A stretch of 64,000 nucleotides of DNA from Apoderus coryli (GCA_911728435.2 OU452213.1:7915834-7979833); one strand, 5' to 3'. Shown: positions 46,319 through 58,999, numbered from the stretch's first letter. The notes: a model not told the origin generated them from the letters alone. Made by a program: numbers and translations.

Positions 46319-48145
46319 TTAAATCACGATTAAAATTGAAAAGATCTCTCTTCTTAAAATGCCGTACACTTCTAGTGCGTTGGCGACTATCTCATCATAA
46401 TAAGGGTCCTTGCTAATGCCTGTCCAGTTCTTGATGTTTCTCAACCAGGACATTTGTTTACGTCCTACTCCTCTCTTCCCTTCAATTTTTCCTTGGAGAA
46501 TTATCTGTGGTATTTTGTACTTCTCTCCTCGTAGTATGTGGCCCAGGTATCAAATTTTCCGCTTCTTGATTATGTTGCAAAGTTCTCTTTCGCATCCCGC
46601 CCTTCTAAGAACGTCTTCATTTCGAACTCGGTCTACCCACGATATACGTAGCATCCTTCTTAGACACCACATTTCAAAAGCCTCAAGCTTGTTTATCGAC
46701 CGGATCTTCAGAGTCCATGTTTCCATTCCATATAACAGGATGGACCAGACGTAACACTGCACCATTCTGCATCTTAATTTGAGGGACAATGTCAGGTTGC
46801 AAAGAAATAGGCTTGTGAAAGCTTGCCTCGCTTGTTGTATGCGACAGCAAATTTCCTGTTCGGGATTCCATTGTTCATTTATGTTGGTTGCAAGGTATTT
46901 AAAGTTTTGCACTCGTTCAATAGGTTGGTCTTCCAAGTTTAACACAGCATTTTGAGGAAGGTTTCTGCTTACTATCATGTACTTTGTCTTTTGTATGCTT
47001 ATTTTGAGACCATTCCCCTTTCCAACTGTATTTATCTGTTCCAGCATTAGTTGTAAGTCCTCTTCACTGTCAGCAATGATTACGGTGTCGTCTGCATACC
47101 GTATGTTGTTAATTGGTATACCATTTACTTTAATCTCACACTCTAAGTCTTCCAGCGCCTCAGAAAATATATTTTCGACGTATAAGTTAAATAGTATTGG
47201 TGACAGTATGCACCCTTGTCGAACCTCCTTTAGAACTTTAAATTCGTCTGTTGTTAGTGATTTCTCAAATCTTACACAGGCTTTTTGTTTCCAGTATAGA
47301 TTTTGGATGATTCTGATATCTTTTGCGTCAATATTGGGATTGTGCAGAAGTTTCAACAAGGTGTCATGTCTAACATTGTCGAAGGCCTTCTCGTAATCAA
47401 TAAACAGCATATATACGTCTTTTCGTTGGTCTAAGCTGTTTTGTACTAAAGTATTCAGGCAGAAAACGGCTTGACGAGTCCCCATTCCGCTTTTAAAACC
47501 AAACTGTGTGTCTCCGCTTAGATCTTCTAGTTTATTGAACATTCTAGAGTGTAGAATACGAAGGAATACCTTCAGCAGATGACTCATTAGGCTGATAAGG
47601 CGATGGTCTTTACATTTCGTGGCGTTGGTCGTCTTTGGGATCATTACGAACGTTGATCGGAGCCAATTAGATGGAATGTGGCCAGTGTCATATATGCGAT
47701 TGAACAAATTCACTAGCATTTCTACATTTTCTTCGTCTAACAACTTAATTGCTTCTACGGTGATGTCATCTGGTCCTGGGGCTTTGTACATCTTGGTTGA
47801 CTTGATGGCATATATCACTTCGCTTTTAATTATAGAGGGCCCCGACAAATTATCAGAGTGCAGCGTATGCACTGGCTGCTGTGCTCTTATATCATTGAAA
47901 AGGTTTTCCGCGTATTTTTTCCATGTCGTTGCTAGTTCTTCTTCTGATGTTATATACTCATTTTGATCATTGCGTATTCGACTTTTGTGTTGTTTTCTGT
48001 ATATATGTGATATTTCTTTTACTTTTTTGTGCAATCCAAATGAATCACCTCTTGTTTGTAACTGTTCTATTTCAATACATCTTTCTTCCATCCATAGTTC
48101 CTTTGCTTCTTTGATCTTGAAAAGATCAGTAGATGTAAATCATCA
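46319..48145 (-). pseudogene. RTE-like retrotransposon RT, nearly open
   Basis: A 513-codon frame (48091 to 46550) and, after one TGA, about 75 further codons to a stop at 46319-46321. Domains: KAPGPDDITVEAIK, FVMIPK, SLMSHLLKVFLRIL, QFGFKSG, MLFIDYEKAFDNVRHD (first catalytic Asp), QGCILSPILFNLY, IRYADDTVII (catalytic pair), LKISIQKTKYM, FKYLATNIN, then the conserved C-terminal CLRRMLRISWVDRV and the GRKQMSWLRNIKNW motif. The endonuclease is missing (5' truncation near 48145). With a single stop and no visible frameshift this is one of the youngest-looking coding remnants here. Confidence 0.88.
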
Positions 48146-49234
48146 CATCAATTAGTACCAGATCATGTATATACATTAGCATTTTTTTTTTGTTCCATAT
48201 TAGAATTAGGTGCCTTGTAGGTAAAATTCTCCTTTCACTAATTCGTTCTACGCCACTGATTTACGATACCAACTGAATTATGGTTGTAATTACATTATAA
48301 CCCACACATATATAGATAATGAAGAAAATTGATTAAAAACTTTTGAAGTGAAACAATAGCCCATTTGTAACCTGTTCATACATTATTATGATATTGTAAT
48401 TTGCGATATACCTAACATCATAGGCTTTATTTTAGAAAATGAATTATTGGTTTTCATTAAAACTTTACTTCATTTTATATAAAAATTAAAATCGATAAAT
48501 AAGGATCTTATGTCTGCGTGCAGACAGAAACAAAGAGATCTTAATTGGATATGTTATTAGGTGGTTCTATGTGAGGCATAAAGCAATAAGATGAGGACAG
48601 TGTGAAAAAGGATATTTACAGTTTCTGCAGAACCTGCAGTAGGTACTGTATGTATAATATGAATTTAAAATGAGTAATAGTAAGCCTGAACTGGAAAAGT
48701 CTAATTATTGTTGTTAAAATTATCGTTTGCTACATTTCAATGGCGGTATAAAACACAAAAATGTGGCAAGTTTTATTATTCAACATTGCCTTCGATAGTT
48801 ATGAACAAAATTTGGAATTATAATACTATTGCATGTGTTCGTCCTGTAAAGGGATTTTAAAAAATCCATTCGGCAATAAAGCTATTATTTTTAATACGTA
48901 AGTTGAATTTTAATAAAATTTAAATTTGACTACGATAAGAGATTAATTAAAAAAAAAAACACACATTGTTCCTAATTATAATATCCAAAAAGAATCAGTA
49001 TGAAGTAGCTATATACGTATTTTTAATCTAATTGACCTCGACTTTACCAAATTAGTAAATAAATCTACACAAATCTTTTGATTGTTCTTTAAACTTGTTT
49101 TGGATAAACAAAGAAATCTTAAGAACCATCATACAATATATAATATGTCAGTCAAATGTTGGAATGACCGACAGATATCCGGGTTATTTTGATTTGTTAT
49201 TATGTAATAATAATAATAATAGTCCACAAGGAAA
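48146..49234. other. noncoding interval
   Basis: AT-rich, no supported gene. Confidence 0.5.
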
Positions 49235-49545
49235 AAATGGTTTCATATTTGTTAAGTGGACAACTGTCCGCGGAATCTGAAGGTTTTGTGGCCGCTGGAT
49301 CAGCCAGTTCCTACAAAAGTATAGATAAATGTAGATTATGCCACAAGGAACCATCCAACAACTTAGTTCTGGATGTTCCTACTTATCCCCAACCAGAGAA
49401 CAACAGAGAATATGAACTCTATTCTATTGTCCTGTGCGAGGCAGGTGGTAGCCATTTTTTAATATACTCGACAGATCCGTATTTACATTTTTTTTTAAAT
49501 TACAGGATAGGTAAAGAACAGGGGAGTAATAGAACTATTTTATAA
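49235..49545 (+). CDS. unrecognised open frame, possible host exon to about 49442
   Basis: From ATG 49225 or an upstream codon the frame reads SGQLSAESEGFVAAGSASS, then CRLCHKEPSNNLVLDV and YPQPENNREYELYSIVLCEAG. Codon composition and GC rise against the surroundings, and GCAG/GTGGTAG near 49443 could be a splice donor. After that the frame turns into low-complexity coding. The CxxC pair might bind zinc, but I do not recognise the family. It resembles none of the transposon proteins in the window. Confidence 0.35.
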
Positions 49546-50585
49546 TATAATTACATCTTTATTATAAAAACAAACAAATACTTTTTTACTTTTATTCATG
49601 TTTCCATATAATCATTTTATTTTTATTTATATTTTTAAAATTTCTATTGATTAATTTTAATGTATAAAATAACCTTAACCTAAAATATAATTTCGTAACA
49701 TATTTTTTGGGAAATTAGAACATGGATGTTCAAACTTTACATTTTTGCTTAAATTAATAAAATTATTAATAATATTGAACTCGCAATTAACCGTAGTTCA
49801 GCTCTAAAGAAAAAAAAAAGTGTAATTGATTACGGGCAAATATAAATGTATTAATTTTAGATAGAGTAAAATAAAATTGTTCTAATTTATACAATAGGTC
49901 TACCGATTTTCAATTCCTTAAGTATAATTGAGAATGTATTATATTTTACCTGTTTATGGCCTTCAGAAAAACAACGCAAGCACACATGTTGGGAATTTCC
50001 CATTATATACCTACAAAACATGCTAAAATCACCCCCAATAAATGGGCAATAAAACCTGAGACGTGAATTTACTACCTGCTAATATCTATAATAGTTAAAA
50101 TATGTAATTCAAATTTAATAAACACTGTCAGAATTTAATATAATTTTTGCACTCATCTAGTAAGATTTTTAAGCTCTCTTTTTAGAATGTTTAAGATGTA
50201 TTGGACTTTTATGGGCAAATAGACTGAACCAAGTTATAAAAGATAAGGGCCATTTTGCTGCGAAATTAAGCGAAGTTATTCATGTTTTTTAAAAAATTTG
50301 TGTGATTTTTTTAGGCAAGTAAGCGCAATCTTTTAAACAGTTTGTTTAGAAATATTTGTTTTTCAAAATAACAATTGGTAATTTGATTTAATGTACCTGT
50401 GTGATATTATTTTAATCTAATTTTATATGCATCTAATTCAAATACTACATAAATATCTTACCTTTTACTATCCATCGGGAAACTAAAGAATGATAAATTG
50501 CAGTTATAATACTTATTCCTGCAATTCTTCGCAGCACACATCATTCCGCCTCTGCTTTTTTGCATTTCAAAATAAACAATATCAC
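49546..50585. other. noncoding interval
   Basis: AT-rich, no gene recognised. Confidence 0.5.
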
Positions 50586-50940
50586 TATTGATAATCTTTA
50601 TTGATGTCAATAACCATAGGTTTTACATAAGTCATATCACAAACATATATAAAAGTCACAAAATAATTCACACATATAGAATGCACTAAAATGCATAACA
50701 TCTAATATATAATACAAACAACTTACATCAACATTTTTCATAACAAACAGACAAAATTATTAAACAATTAAAAGTTTAAAAATTCCTCCAAACTATAGAA
50801 TGCCCCGCTCAGCAGAAACCCTTTAACAGCAATCACGAACTGTCTCAACGGCAGACATCTCATCTCTATTGGTAACTTGTTGTAAAACATAGGACCATAA
50901 TAGTTAACAGCATTTCTACTTCTGCGCAAGCGAAGACAAT

Positions 50941-50991
<51 letters not shown>

Positions 50992-52131
50992 CTGTGTCTA
51001 GTTTCGTGGTTATGTACATTATTACATGGCGTATAGACATGAAGATTGTGTCTCACGTAGAGCAGAGATACAAGGATGTAATAACTAGGGAAAGTGAGAA
51101 TACCCTCAGTTTTGAAAATGGGTTTTACATCTGCTTGGTAGTTCAAACCGAACATAGCCCTTATAGCACGTCTCTGGATGTTAATTTTTTTTTTGGCGTG
51201 ACCTGAATGTCCCCAAGTCAACAAAGCATAGGCGAAAACACCCTGAAACAATGAAACATAAGTACCCTCAAGATATGCGTGGAAACCTCATCTTTAAGAC
51301 TTCTTAATAAAAACACTGTCTTGGTCAGCTTAGAGCAAACATGCTCGACATGGAGATCCCACGACAGCTTTGGGTCTAAAATAGTGCCCAGAAAGTGAGC
51401 CCTGTCCCCGTTGATAGAGTCGCCAATACTTCTCATGGAGAAAGTCAATTTTTGAGTCTTCGACTCATTCAAACACAACTTATTGGCTCTAAACCACTCG
51501 AAGTCCTCAGTTGCGCAGACTGTAGCTCGTCATTCAGATGTTCAATATCATCTGCATATAAAGTAAAATGAGCGTTTCCTACAAATTCAGGAAGATCATT
51601 GACATAGATCAGGAAAAGCAAGGGACCAAGAACTGATCCCTGCGGAACACCATGTAAAATCGTAGACATACTTGACGACACACCATTGAACATAGTCATC
51701 TGGATTCTTTCAGTCAAATAGCTCTGCAAGAGTTTCACTGACTGTTCGTCGACTCCATATTTCGACAGTTTTTTAAGTAAAATTTCGTGTTGGACGCAAT
51801 CGAAGGCTTTTGAAAGATCACAAAATACTCCTGCAGCATATCCATTCCCTTCGAAAGAATCAATAATTTTACTGGTAAAATGACTAACAGCGAGTGTTGT
51901 AGATTTCCCTGTTCTGAAACCGAACTGGCCCGAACAAAGTAGATCATTTGTTTCAAGGTAGGTTGAAAGCTGCCTGAAAAGTACCTTCTCAATAATTTTA
52001 CCAATTGTCGGAACTATAGAGATGGGCCGGTAGTTATTCACATCGTCCACAGGTCCTGATCGAAATTTAAAACTTGGAAGTTTTTGGAATAGCTCCGTAC
52101 CTATATGTTTACTCGTAAGATTCTTAAACAT
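50586..52131 (-). pseudogene. jockey/CR1-like non-LTR retrotransposon RT
   Basis: Minus-strand frames: NYRPISIVPTIGKIIEKVL, GQFGFRTGKSTTLAV, AAGVFCDLSKAFDCVQHEILL (first catalytic Asp), LHGVPQGSVLGPLLFLIY and LYADD (52131-51469). A deletion after YADD removes part of the palm. The thumb (LGTILDPKLSWDLHVE, 51218-51478) and C-terminal domain (50768-51251, ending SGAFYSLEEFLNF) follow in other frames. A TA microsatellite of about 22 units interrupts the C-terminal part. AATAAAG near 50590 marks the 3' end. Confidence 0.85.
50943..50986. repeat. (TA)n microsatellite inside the RT gene
   Basis: About 22 TA units lie between codons for TRHSNN and DCLRLRRSRN of the RT C-terminus. The frame differs on the two sides. 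Confidence 0.9.
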
Positions 52132-52599
52132 TTATGAACTTGATAGTGGTAGTCATTGCCCCCTAATCCTTACGTAATATTTGAAGCCGTACAAACATGC
52201 TGCGTTCTAGGTAGGAAAAAGTTATAACTACGTGTGTTTTCTAAGTATTTGTAAGGAAGCCATTCATTTATCAATTAGATTATTAACACTAATATGGTTG
52301 ATAATGTGAGTCACTAGTGGTGCACAAACTATGACTTTCTTAGCAACTTCCCATTGAAATACGAGGGTGGTGTGATGAATGTTACGAATGTAGGTGGGCA
52401 AATATGCAGGGTCGAAGACTTTTCTATCACAGTAAAATTAACCTCGTACACACCCAAGAAACTCCATATAGAACTTTGAAATGAAATAAAACAACGATGA
52501 ATTTTTTAAATTGACATGAAATTTACTTCATTCGAAAGATAATCTTCTGCCATTATAACTTAAATATGACTTCTGGCTCGGACGTAGCCTAATCTGGAG

Positions 52600-53080
52600 G
52601 TCCAATTTTCGATGACTTATTCCAACATTTGTGGCCGTATATCGGCGAATGTTGTCCTCCAAGTGGTCTATCGTTTCGGGCTTATTGGCCTAGACTAGCG
52701 ACTTCACATATCCCTACAGAAAATAATCTAATACGATCTTGGAGGCCAATTCACGGGTCCAAAACGTGAAACTATGCGGTTACCGAACGTTTCCTTCAAT
52801 AAATCATGGTTCTTCAATTGATGAAGTCAGTAATCATGGCTCTATAGCGGTCACCATTGACTGTAACGTTCTGACTAGCATCGTTTTTACAGAAGTATGA
52901 ACCAATGATTCCACCAGCCCATAAAGCACACCAAACAGTCCGTTTTTCTGGATGTAACGGTGTCTCACCATCACTTCAAATACGGCAGTTTTGGTTATTG
53001 ACGTATCCATACAAACAAAAGTGAGCTTCATCGCTAAACAAAATTCGCTTATGAAAATCGTGATCAACGGCAATCTTGTT
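52600..53080 (-). pseudogene. DDE transposase remnant (DD41D-type relative)
   Basis: Minus strand: DHDFHKRILFSDEAHFCLYGYVNNQN (first Asp), TPLHPEKRTVWCALWAGGIIGSYF, VNGDRYRAMITDF, then NRIVSRFGPVNWPPRS and KPETIDHLEDNIRR after a gap. The second catalytic site is deleted. A related block order occurs at 27545-28300. CGAGGGTGGTG near 52364 and ACCTCGTA near 52441 may be transposon ends. Confidence 0.7.
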
Positions 53081-53339
53081 TTGTTAATTAATCGTCAACA
53101 TTTTATCTTTCTTCATTTCTGGTTTCTCTTCGTCACCGTAAGAAACTGACTCGTTTAACATGGACACTACAACGTTCATCAGCATCGAGATCGTCATTCT
53201 ACTACGACGGCTTCTTGCTTCGCCAATAACAGTCTCCATTGATAAGGTAATTTTCATGACATATTTATAGATTCCATACCAATCAAAATTTCGTGCGTCG
53301 TTTTCGCTACAAGAGGACACCGTTATTCATCAAAAAGTT

Positions 53340-53796
53340 CTTCGTTCTTTCCAATGGCACAATGTCTTTAGCGGCTCATTCTCAAATAAGGAACTACATC
53401 CTGTCTTTTACAGGACTAACCATTTTCGTTTATGGAGCGATCGTATAGATTTAATTTTAAATGGTGTTGGACTTGATAGACCGTACGCAGGTTTCCCATC
53501 CTGTATGCTGTTTATTTAACTATTTTCGTGGTTCCTTTGACTGGTTCTCGATTGACTTACAACACACGTTGGCCTGTTACATCAGTTGTACACTTCCAGC
53601 GAACGGGACTTCTTTAATGATCCTCATTATGTCGTCTAACGGTTTTTCACCGCCACCGCAAATGTCTCCGACAGTAGCCTCTGTTTGCTTGCCTGGCAGC
53701 TTCAAATTATAGCTGCTGTTGAGCCTCATCTGCGCTTGTTATACTTGCTATAGATGTTTCTCCCCGTAGCGGACATCAAGCGGAGCAAGCAGGCAT
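53340..53796. other. GC-richer interval of unknown origin
   Basis: An 83-codon plus frame (53461-53712) and minus frames exist, but I recognise no family. The sequence looks like unclassified repeat DNA; mariner copy 5 begins at 53797. Confidence 0.35.
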
Positions 53797-54983
53797 TGAA
53801 TGAAGATCTATACACTTTTGCATGCGTTTGAACCAATTGTCGAAGCATTTTTGCTACTCTGATTGAGGTATCTCCAAAACATGCATTCTGAATGCAGCAA
53901 CCGTTTCTTCAGGTGTCGAAAAACGTTGCCCTCTCAGTTTGTTTATTACGTACGGGAATAAAAAGAAGTCATTCGGTGCCAAGTCAGCACTATACGGCGG
54001 ATGACTCATCAAATCGATGTTTTGGGTGCTCAAAAATGCAGTTGTTTGAGCCGATGTGTGAGAGCTCGCATTGTCGTAGTGAAGAGTGACCCGTCTTCGG
54101 CGGTTGGTTTTCCTGATTTCTTGGAAAACAACTGGCAAACAAACGGTTGTGTACCACGCAGAATTGACTGTTCTGCGTTGTTCTAGTGGTACTGTTGCGA
54201 CATATCCAGTTTTTCAGAAAAAACCGGCGACCATTTGCTTGGAGGTGCTTCGTGCGCTAACAACTTTCGTTGGATTTGGCTCATCTTGAAACACCCATAC
54301 AGTCGACTGCTGTTTACTTTCGGGCTCATACGCGTAAATCCACGATTCATCACCTGTCACGATGTCATAGACGTGGTTCGAAGCACCGCGATCGTATTTT
54401 TTGAGCTTTTCTTTTGACCAATCGACACGAACCTTTTTTTGAGCGATTGACAAATTGTGTGGGATCCAACGTGAACAAATTTTTTTGAAAGTCAAATTTT
54501 GAATGTATGCTGGTACCACTAATGCCTAAGGTTGTCTCAATCTCTTGATAGGTCACATGACGATCTTGCAATATCAGTTCGCGCACAGCATTAATGGTTT
54601 TCGGCACAACAACTGATTTTGGACGACCTTCACGAAATTCGTCTTGGAGTGAACTACGACCACCATTGAATTCACCATACCATCCATAAACACTGGTCCT
54701 TGATGGAGCTTCATCGCCAAAAATTGAATTAAGTTCATCCATGCACTGTTGCTGAGTTAATCCACGTCGAAAGTTGTAAAAATAATCGCACGAAAATGTT
54801 CACGATCTAATTCCATTTTTGGGCCGAGATGAATCTTTTAAGTTACTGTAAACAACACAAATAGCGCTCGTATGTCAAAACGTTCTGAGTACGTATAACC
54901 TCAAAAATGTTCAACTTTACGATAGAGTTGCCAGATTGCAACACCATGCTTGCCAAATCCCGAAATATAAAAGGCAAGCCTCG
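53797..54983 (-). mobile_element. mariner copy 5, 3' TIR lost (transposase pseudogene)
   Basis: TA 54984-54985 borders the 5' TIR. The transposase equivalent starts at ATG 54816. Frame 54742-54365 has the N-terminal helix-turn-helix and RPKSVVVPKTINAV, with a deletion of about 13 bases after SGTSIHS. Frame 54519-54214 has TGDESWIYAYE. Frame 54138-53854 has TLHYDNASSHTSAQTT (HYDN, usually HHDN) and YSADLAPNDFF (usually YSPDLAPND). The C-terminus is cut after KCIDLH at 53797. All three catalytic Asp codons remain, in different frames. Confidence 0.9.
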
Positions 54984-54985
54984 TA

Positions 54986-55285
54986 GTACCGTCACACGTT
55001 TCTCCACCGTCGGCGTCGTCCCAGTTGTATTCTGTTGCCACTGTGTCCAACTGCTGATGATGACAATGTCCACGAAGATTTACTATCGAAATTAGCTGGC
55101 TTGATTCTGGTGCCTGACGGCTGGATCTTGCTATCTTCCGATAGAAGAATTGTTTTGCAATTTATGTATTTTAATTAATATATTGCTTATCCTTTGTGTC
55201 CTGTGAATGTACAGTTGAGTTCACCTTGTACGTATATAGTTAAAAAGCCGTCTTTGTGTGCCAATAAATTAAAAAAAAAGCAACA
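54986..55285 (+). other. possible processed transcript fragment with poly-A tail
   Basis: A GC-richer start (CCGTCGGCGTCGTCCCAG) and an AT-rich end with AATAAATT followed by nine A's at about 55270-55280 look like a reverse-transcribed mRNA or SINE-like 3' end. The encoded peptide is not recognisable. Confidence 0.3.
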
Positions 55286-55756
55286 TCTATATTGACAAGA
55301 GGCCTGCGTGTGGTCCACATCACAATCATTTAGCGTATTACCGACGTCTTCGCGATCACCTTTTTAATAAGAATAAAAATGCCGAAAATAATTGGATCAA
55401 CTTGTTGATGTTGATTATGGCGAAACAAAAAAAAAAATAAAACAAATAATATCGTGCACTGTACTGAATTATTTCATTCGTCTTGTTTTTCTTTTTCGTC
55501 TTCAAGTATTTAGTTGTTAACATTATAATTTCATTACATATTTATGGTTAGATAGATCACATTGAAACTTAAAGAGAATTTAAAAAAAAATCAGACCTTT
55601 GGGGAGGGATTTTATTGCTTGGTTTGATAATACCAGGGACGCACTATACATGGTGATTTTCAACTCGAAAATGGTTTATAGTTAAGAAAAGGGTGAGATG
55701 GTTTGTAGTTTTTTACACAAATAATAAAAACTCCACAAATAATAGTAATCAAAGTA
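55286..55756. other. noncoding interval
   Basis: AT-rich, no gene recognised. Confidence 0.5.
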
Positions 55757-56530
55757 TGCATTGCAAAGGCTTTTCAAAGCAAGTCTTATCCTCGGCCATA
55801 TTCCCAAAGCTTGGAGGGAAACTAGAGTAGCCTTTATACCGAAAACAGGAGGCCGTCCAGAGGATGACCCTAAGTCCTACAGGCCTATTAGTCTAACCTC
55901 CTTCCTACTGAAAACTATGGAAAAGATAATAGACGAATACCTAAGAAGCGAAACTTTACATAGGAAACCGCTTCACAAAAGGCAATTCGCCTACCAAGCG
56001 GGAAAATCTACGTTTAATGCGCAGGGCATTACTGCTTAGTAAAAGACATCGAGAAGTCATTTAAGGCAAAAGAAGTATCCTTATGTGCCTTTATCGATAT
56101 AGAGGGTGCTATTGACAATATCTCACATAAATCCATCAGTAGAGCACTAGAAGAGAGGAGTGTCGACTCCTCACTGGTGAAATGGACTCAGGCAATTTTG
56201 AAAGACCATGTCATTACGGCTGAAATAGGAGAAGTGTCTGTAACAGTGACAGCGGTTAGGATGCCCACAAGGCGGTGTATTGTCCCCTCTTCTATGGTCA
56301 CTAGTGCTGGATAGGGCAGGCTTTACTCTGCAAAGCTACGCCGACGACATTGTTCTCATAGTTAAGGGAAAACACAGATCGGTTATATCCAACCGCATGC
56401 AAATTGCATTAAACAAAATTAAAAACTGGTGCGACGCTGAGGGATTGAATATAAATCCGAAAAAAACAGTGTTGGTACCATTCCCGAGAAAGAGAAAGGT
56501 GGGCCTTATTATTATTTATCAAACCTTCAG
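55757..56530 (+). pseudogene. non-LTR retrotransposon RT remnant (R1/LOA-like)
   Basis: 55761-56039 gives IPKAWRETRVAFIPKTG, YRPISLTSFLLKTMEKIID and RQFAYQAGKST. After a stop, CAFIDIEGAIDNISHKSI (first catalytic Asp) follows; a frame change gives GCPQGGVLSPLLWSLV, and then LQSYADDIVLIVKGKH (catalytic pair) and LNINPKKTVLVPFPRKRK. The QAGKS and VPFxRKRK boxes point to the R1/LOA-like groups, which often carry RNase H. Similarity ends near 56530. At least two stops or frameshifts. Confidence 0.8.
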
Positions 56531-56930
56531 AGGCCAACGCAGGGAAGCTTTTTTAGAACGTACCACAACTTCCACTGAATTAGTCCTAACCTTTTTTTTT
56601 TTGTTCAAAAAAAAAATGCACATGTTAGTTTAGGAAAACTTGTATTTAGTAGGTCCTTACAAAATAAGCGACTAAATTTGTAAGATATAATTAATATATT
56701 ATTGTTTAATTCAGCTAAAGAAATGGTCCTCGATTTCTCCACAATTGAAGAAAATCTGTTACTTACACATCGACAGCTATCGTATTATGAGCCCATCTGG
56801 TACCATAAACTTTGCTATAGACAATTTTCCTAGAGACGGTCCTATATGTTCTAATATTTTTGAATGTATACCATTTTACTGTATAAATTCAACCCTTGCG
56901 TTAATTTTGGGACACCCTTTAGTAGAATAA
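56531..56930. other. noncoding interval
   Basis: No gene recognised; 56590-56620 is T- and A-rich. Confidence 0.4.
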
Positions 56931-58999
56931 TGTCACGTTTAGGTTTAACGTGAACTACGAGGGCATTGAAAATAAGGACCTTATCTAAAATATTGAAACA
57001 CCGAATACCAAGTTTAAAGAGACTAAGTTTATTAACAGTTTAAGTTGAGAAGAGTTTTGGTTGTGGTGGTCAGCTGATGTCGTATTTTTCAGTATGACTA
57101 CCCTTGAAAGCGGGGGGTCAGAGGCAGGGCTCCTGATTATCGAGAAATGGTGACTCATCGAGATAAACTAGAATAAACAGGAAATTAATATTTTTGTATT
57201 TTACCATCGAACATCTGGGGTTTGTTATTTATTTATAATTTATATTTATTTATTAATAATTTTGGATTTTGGAATCTGTACTCGTGACAATAAGAGTTAT
57301 TTCGATGATTTTCAAAAATCGTTCTGCATCACAAAAAGGACACCACTGATAAAATCTTGCGAAAATGATAAAAAAAAACTTTATCGCACATCGTTAGTTT
57401 TATCCAAAAATAGGTCATGACATCCTGACTACTTCTTCGACCTCGTGCGGTTTTCGAGATACCTTGGAAAATTATCGAATTGGGACACTCTGTACAATTA
57501 AACCTACAGAAGAACTATCTCTTATACTCGTAGCCTAAAATAATCTGGATATTGTCACGTTTAGGTTTAACGTGAACTACGAGGGCATTGAAAATAAGGA
57601 CCTTATCTAAAAGATTGAAACACCGAATACCAAGTTTAAATAGACTAATTTATTAACAGTTAAAGTTGAGAAGAGTTTCCCTGTGTGACGAATGATAATG
57701 AGGGAGGTTGGAATGAATCAAAGATGGTTTCTTGATTTCTCTATGCTAATTGGTTATTAACATAATAATAATATTGCACCACCGCCCCTACATCGCGTTT
57801 ATTTAGTTGTTGTGGTCAGAATAGCTGATGCTGCATTTTCCAGTATGACTACCCTTGAAAGCGGAGGGTAAGAGGCAGGGCTCCTGATTATCGAGAAATT
57901 GTGACTCATCTAGATAAACTAGAATAAACAGGAAATTAATATTTTTGTATTTTTCCATCGAACATCTGGGGTTTGTTATTTATTTATAATTTATATTTAT
58001 TTATTAATAATTTTGGATTTTGGAATCTACTCGTGACAATAAGAGTAATTTCGATGATTTTCAAAAATCGTTCTGCATCACGAAAATTATAAAAAAAAAA
58101 CTTTATCGCACATCGTTAGTTTTATCCAAAAATAGGTCATGACATCCTGACTACTTCTTTTCGACCTCGTGTGGTTTTCGAGATACCTTGCAAAATTATC
58201 GAATTGGGACACTCTGTACAATTAAACCTACAGAAGAACTATCTCTTATACTCGTAGCCTAAAATAATATGGATATTGTCACGTTTAGGTTTAACGTGAA
58301 CTACGAGGGCATTGAAAATAACGACCTTATCTAAAAGATTGAAACACCGAATACCAAGTTTAAATAGACTAATTTATTAACAGTTAAAGTTGAGAAGAGT
58401 TTCCCTGTGTGACGAATGATAATGAGGGAGGTTGGAATGAATCAAAGATGGTTTCTTGATTTCTCTATGCTAATTGGTTATTAACATAATAATAATATTG
58501 CACCACCGCCCCTACATCGCGTTTATTTAGTTGTGGTGGTCAGAATAGCTGATGCTGCATTTTCCAGTATGACTACCCTTGAAAGCGGAGGGTAAGAGGC
58601 AGGGCTCCTGATTATCGAGAAATTGTGACTCATCTAGATAAACAGGAAATTAATATTTTTGTATTTTTCCATCGAACATTTGGGGTTTGTTATTTATTTA
58701 TAATTTATATTTATTAATTAATAATTTTGGATTTTGAAATCTGTACTCGTGACAATAAGAGTAAAATCGTTCTGCATCATGAAAACTAAACCACTGATAA
58801 AATCTTGCGAAAATGATAAAAAAAAACTTTATCGCACATCGTTAGTTTTATCCAAAAATAGGTCATGACATCCTGACTACTTTTCGACCTCGTGTGGTTT
58901 GCGAGATACCTTGCAAAATTATCGCATTGGGACACTCTGTACAATTAAACCTACAGAAGAACTATCTCTTATACTCGTAGCCTAAAATAATCTGGATAT
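56931..58999. repeat. tandem array of three ~0.72-kb units
   Basis: Units start TGTCACGTTTAGG at 56931, 57553 and 58277 and end before 58999. Units 2 and 3 (724 and 723 bp) are nearly identical. Unit 1 lacks about 100 bp (the TCCCTGTGTGACGAATG block). Each begins with a small inverted repeat (CACGTT ... AACGTG). No coding. TG at the start could hint at LTRs, but no element body, primer site or target duplication is seen. Confidence 0.88.

Noticed and set aside
46977..47396. Plus-strand frames at 46410-48155
   Set aside because: They are antisense to the RTE-like RT.
53461..53712. 83-codon plus frame before mariner copy 5
   Set aside because: No recognisable domain; minus-strand alternatives are equally unconvincing.
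56931..58999. Array units as LTRs of one retrotransposon
   Set aside because: Three abutting copies, no internal coding region, primer site or purine tract between them.
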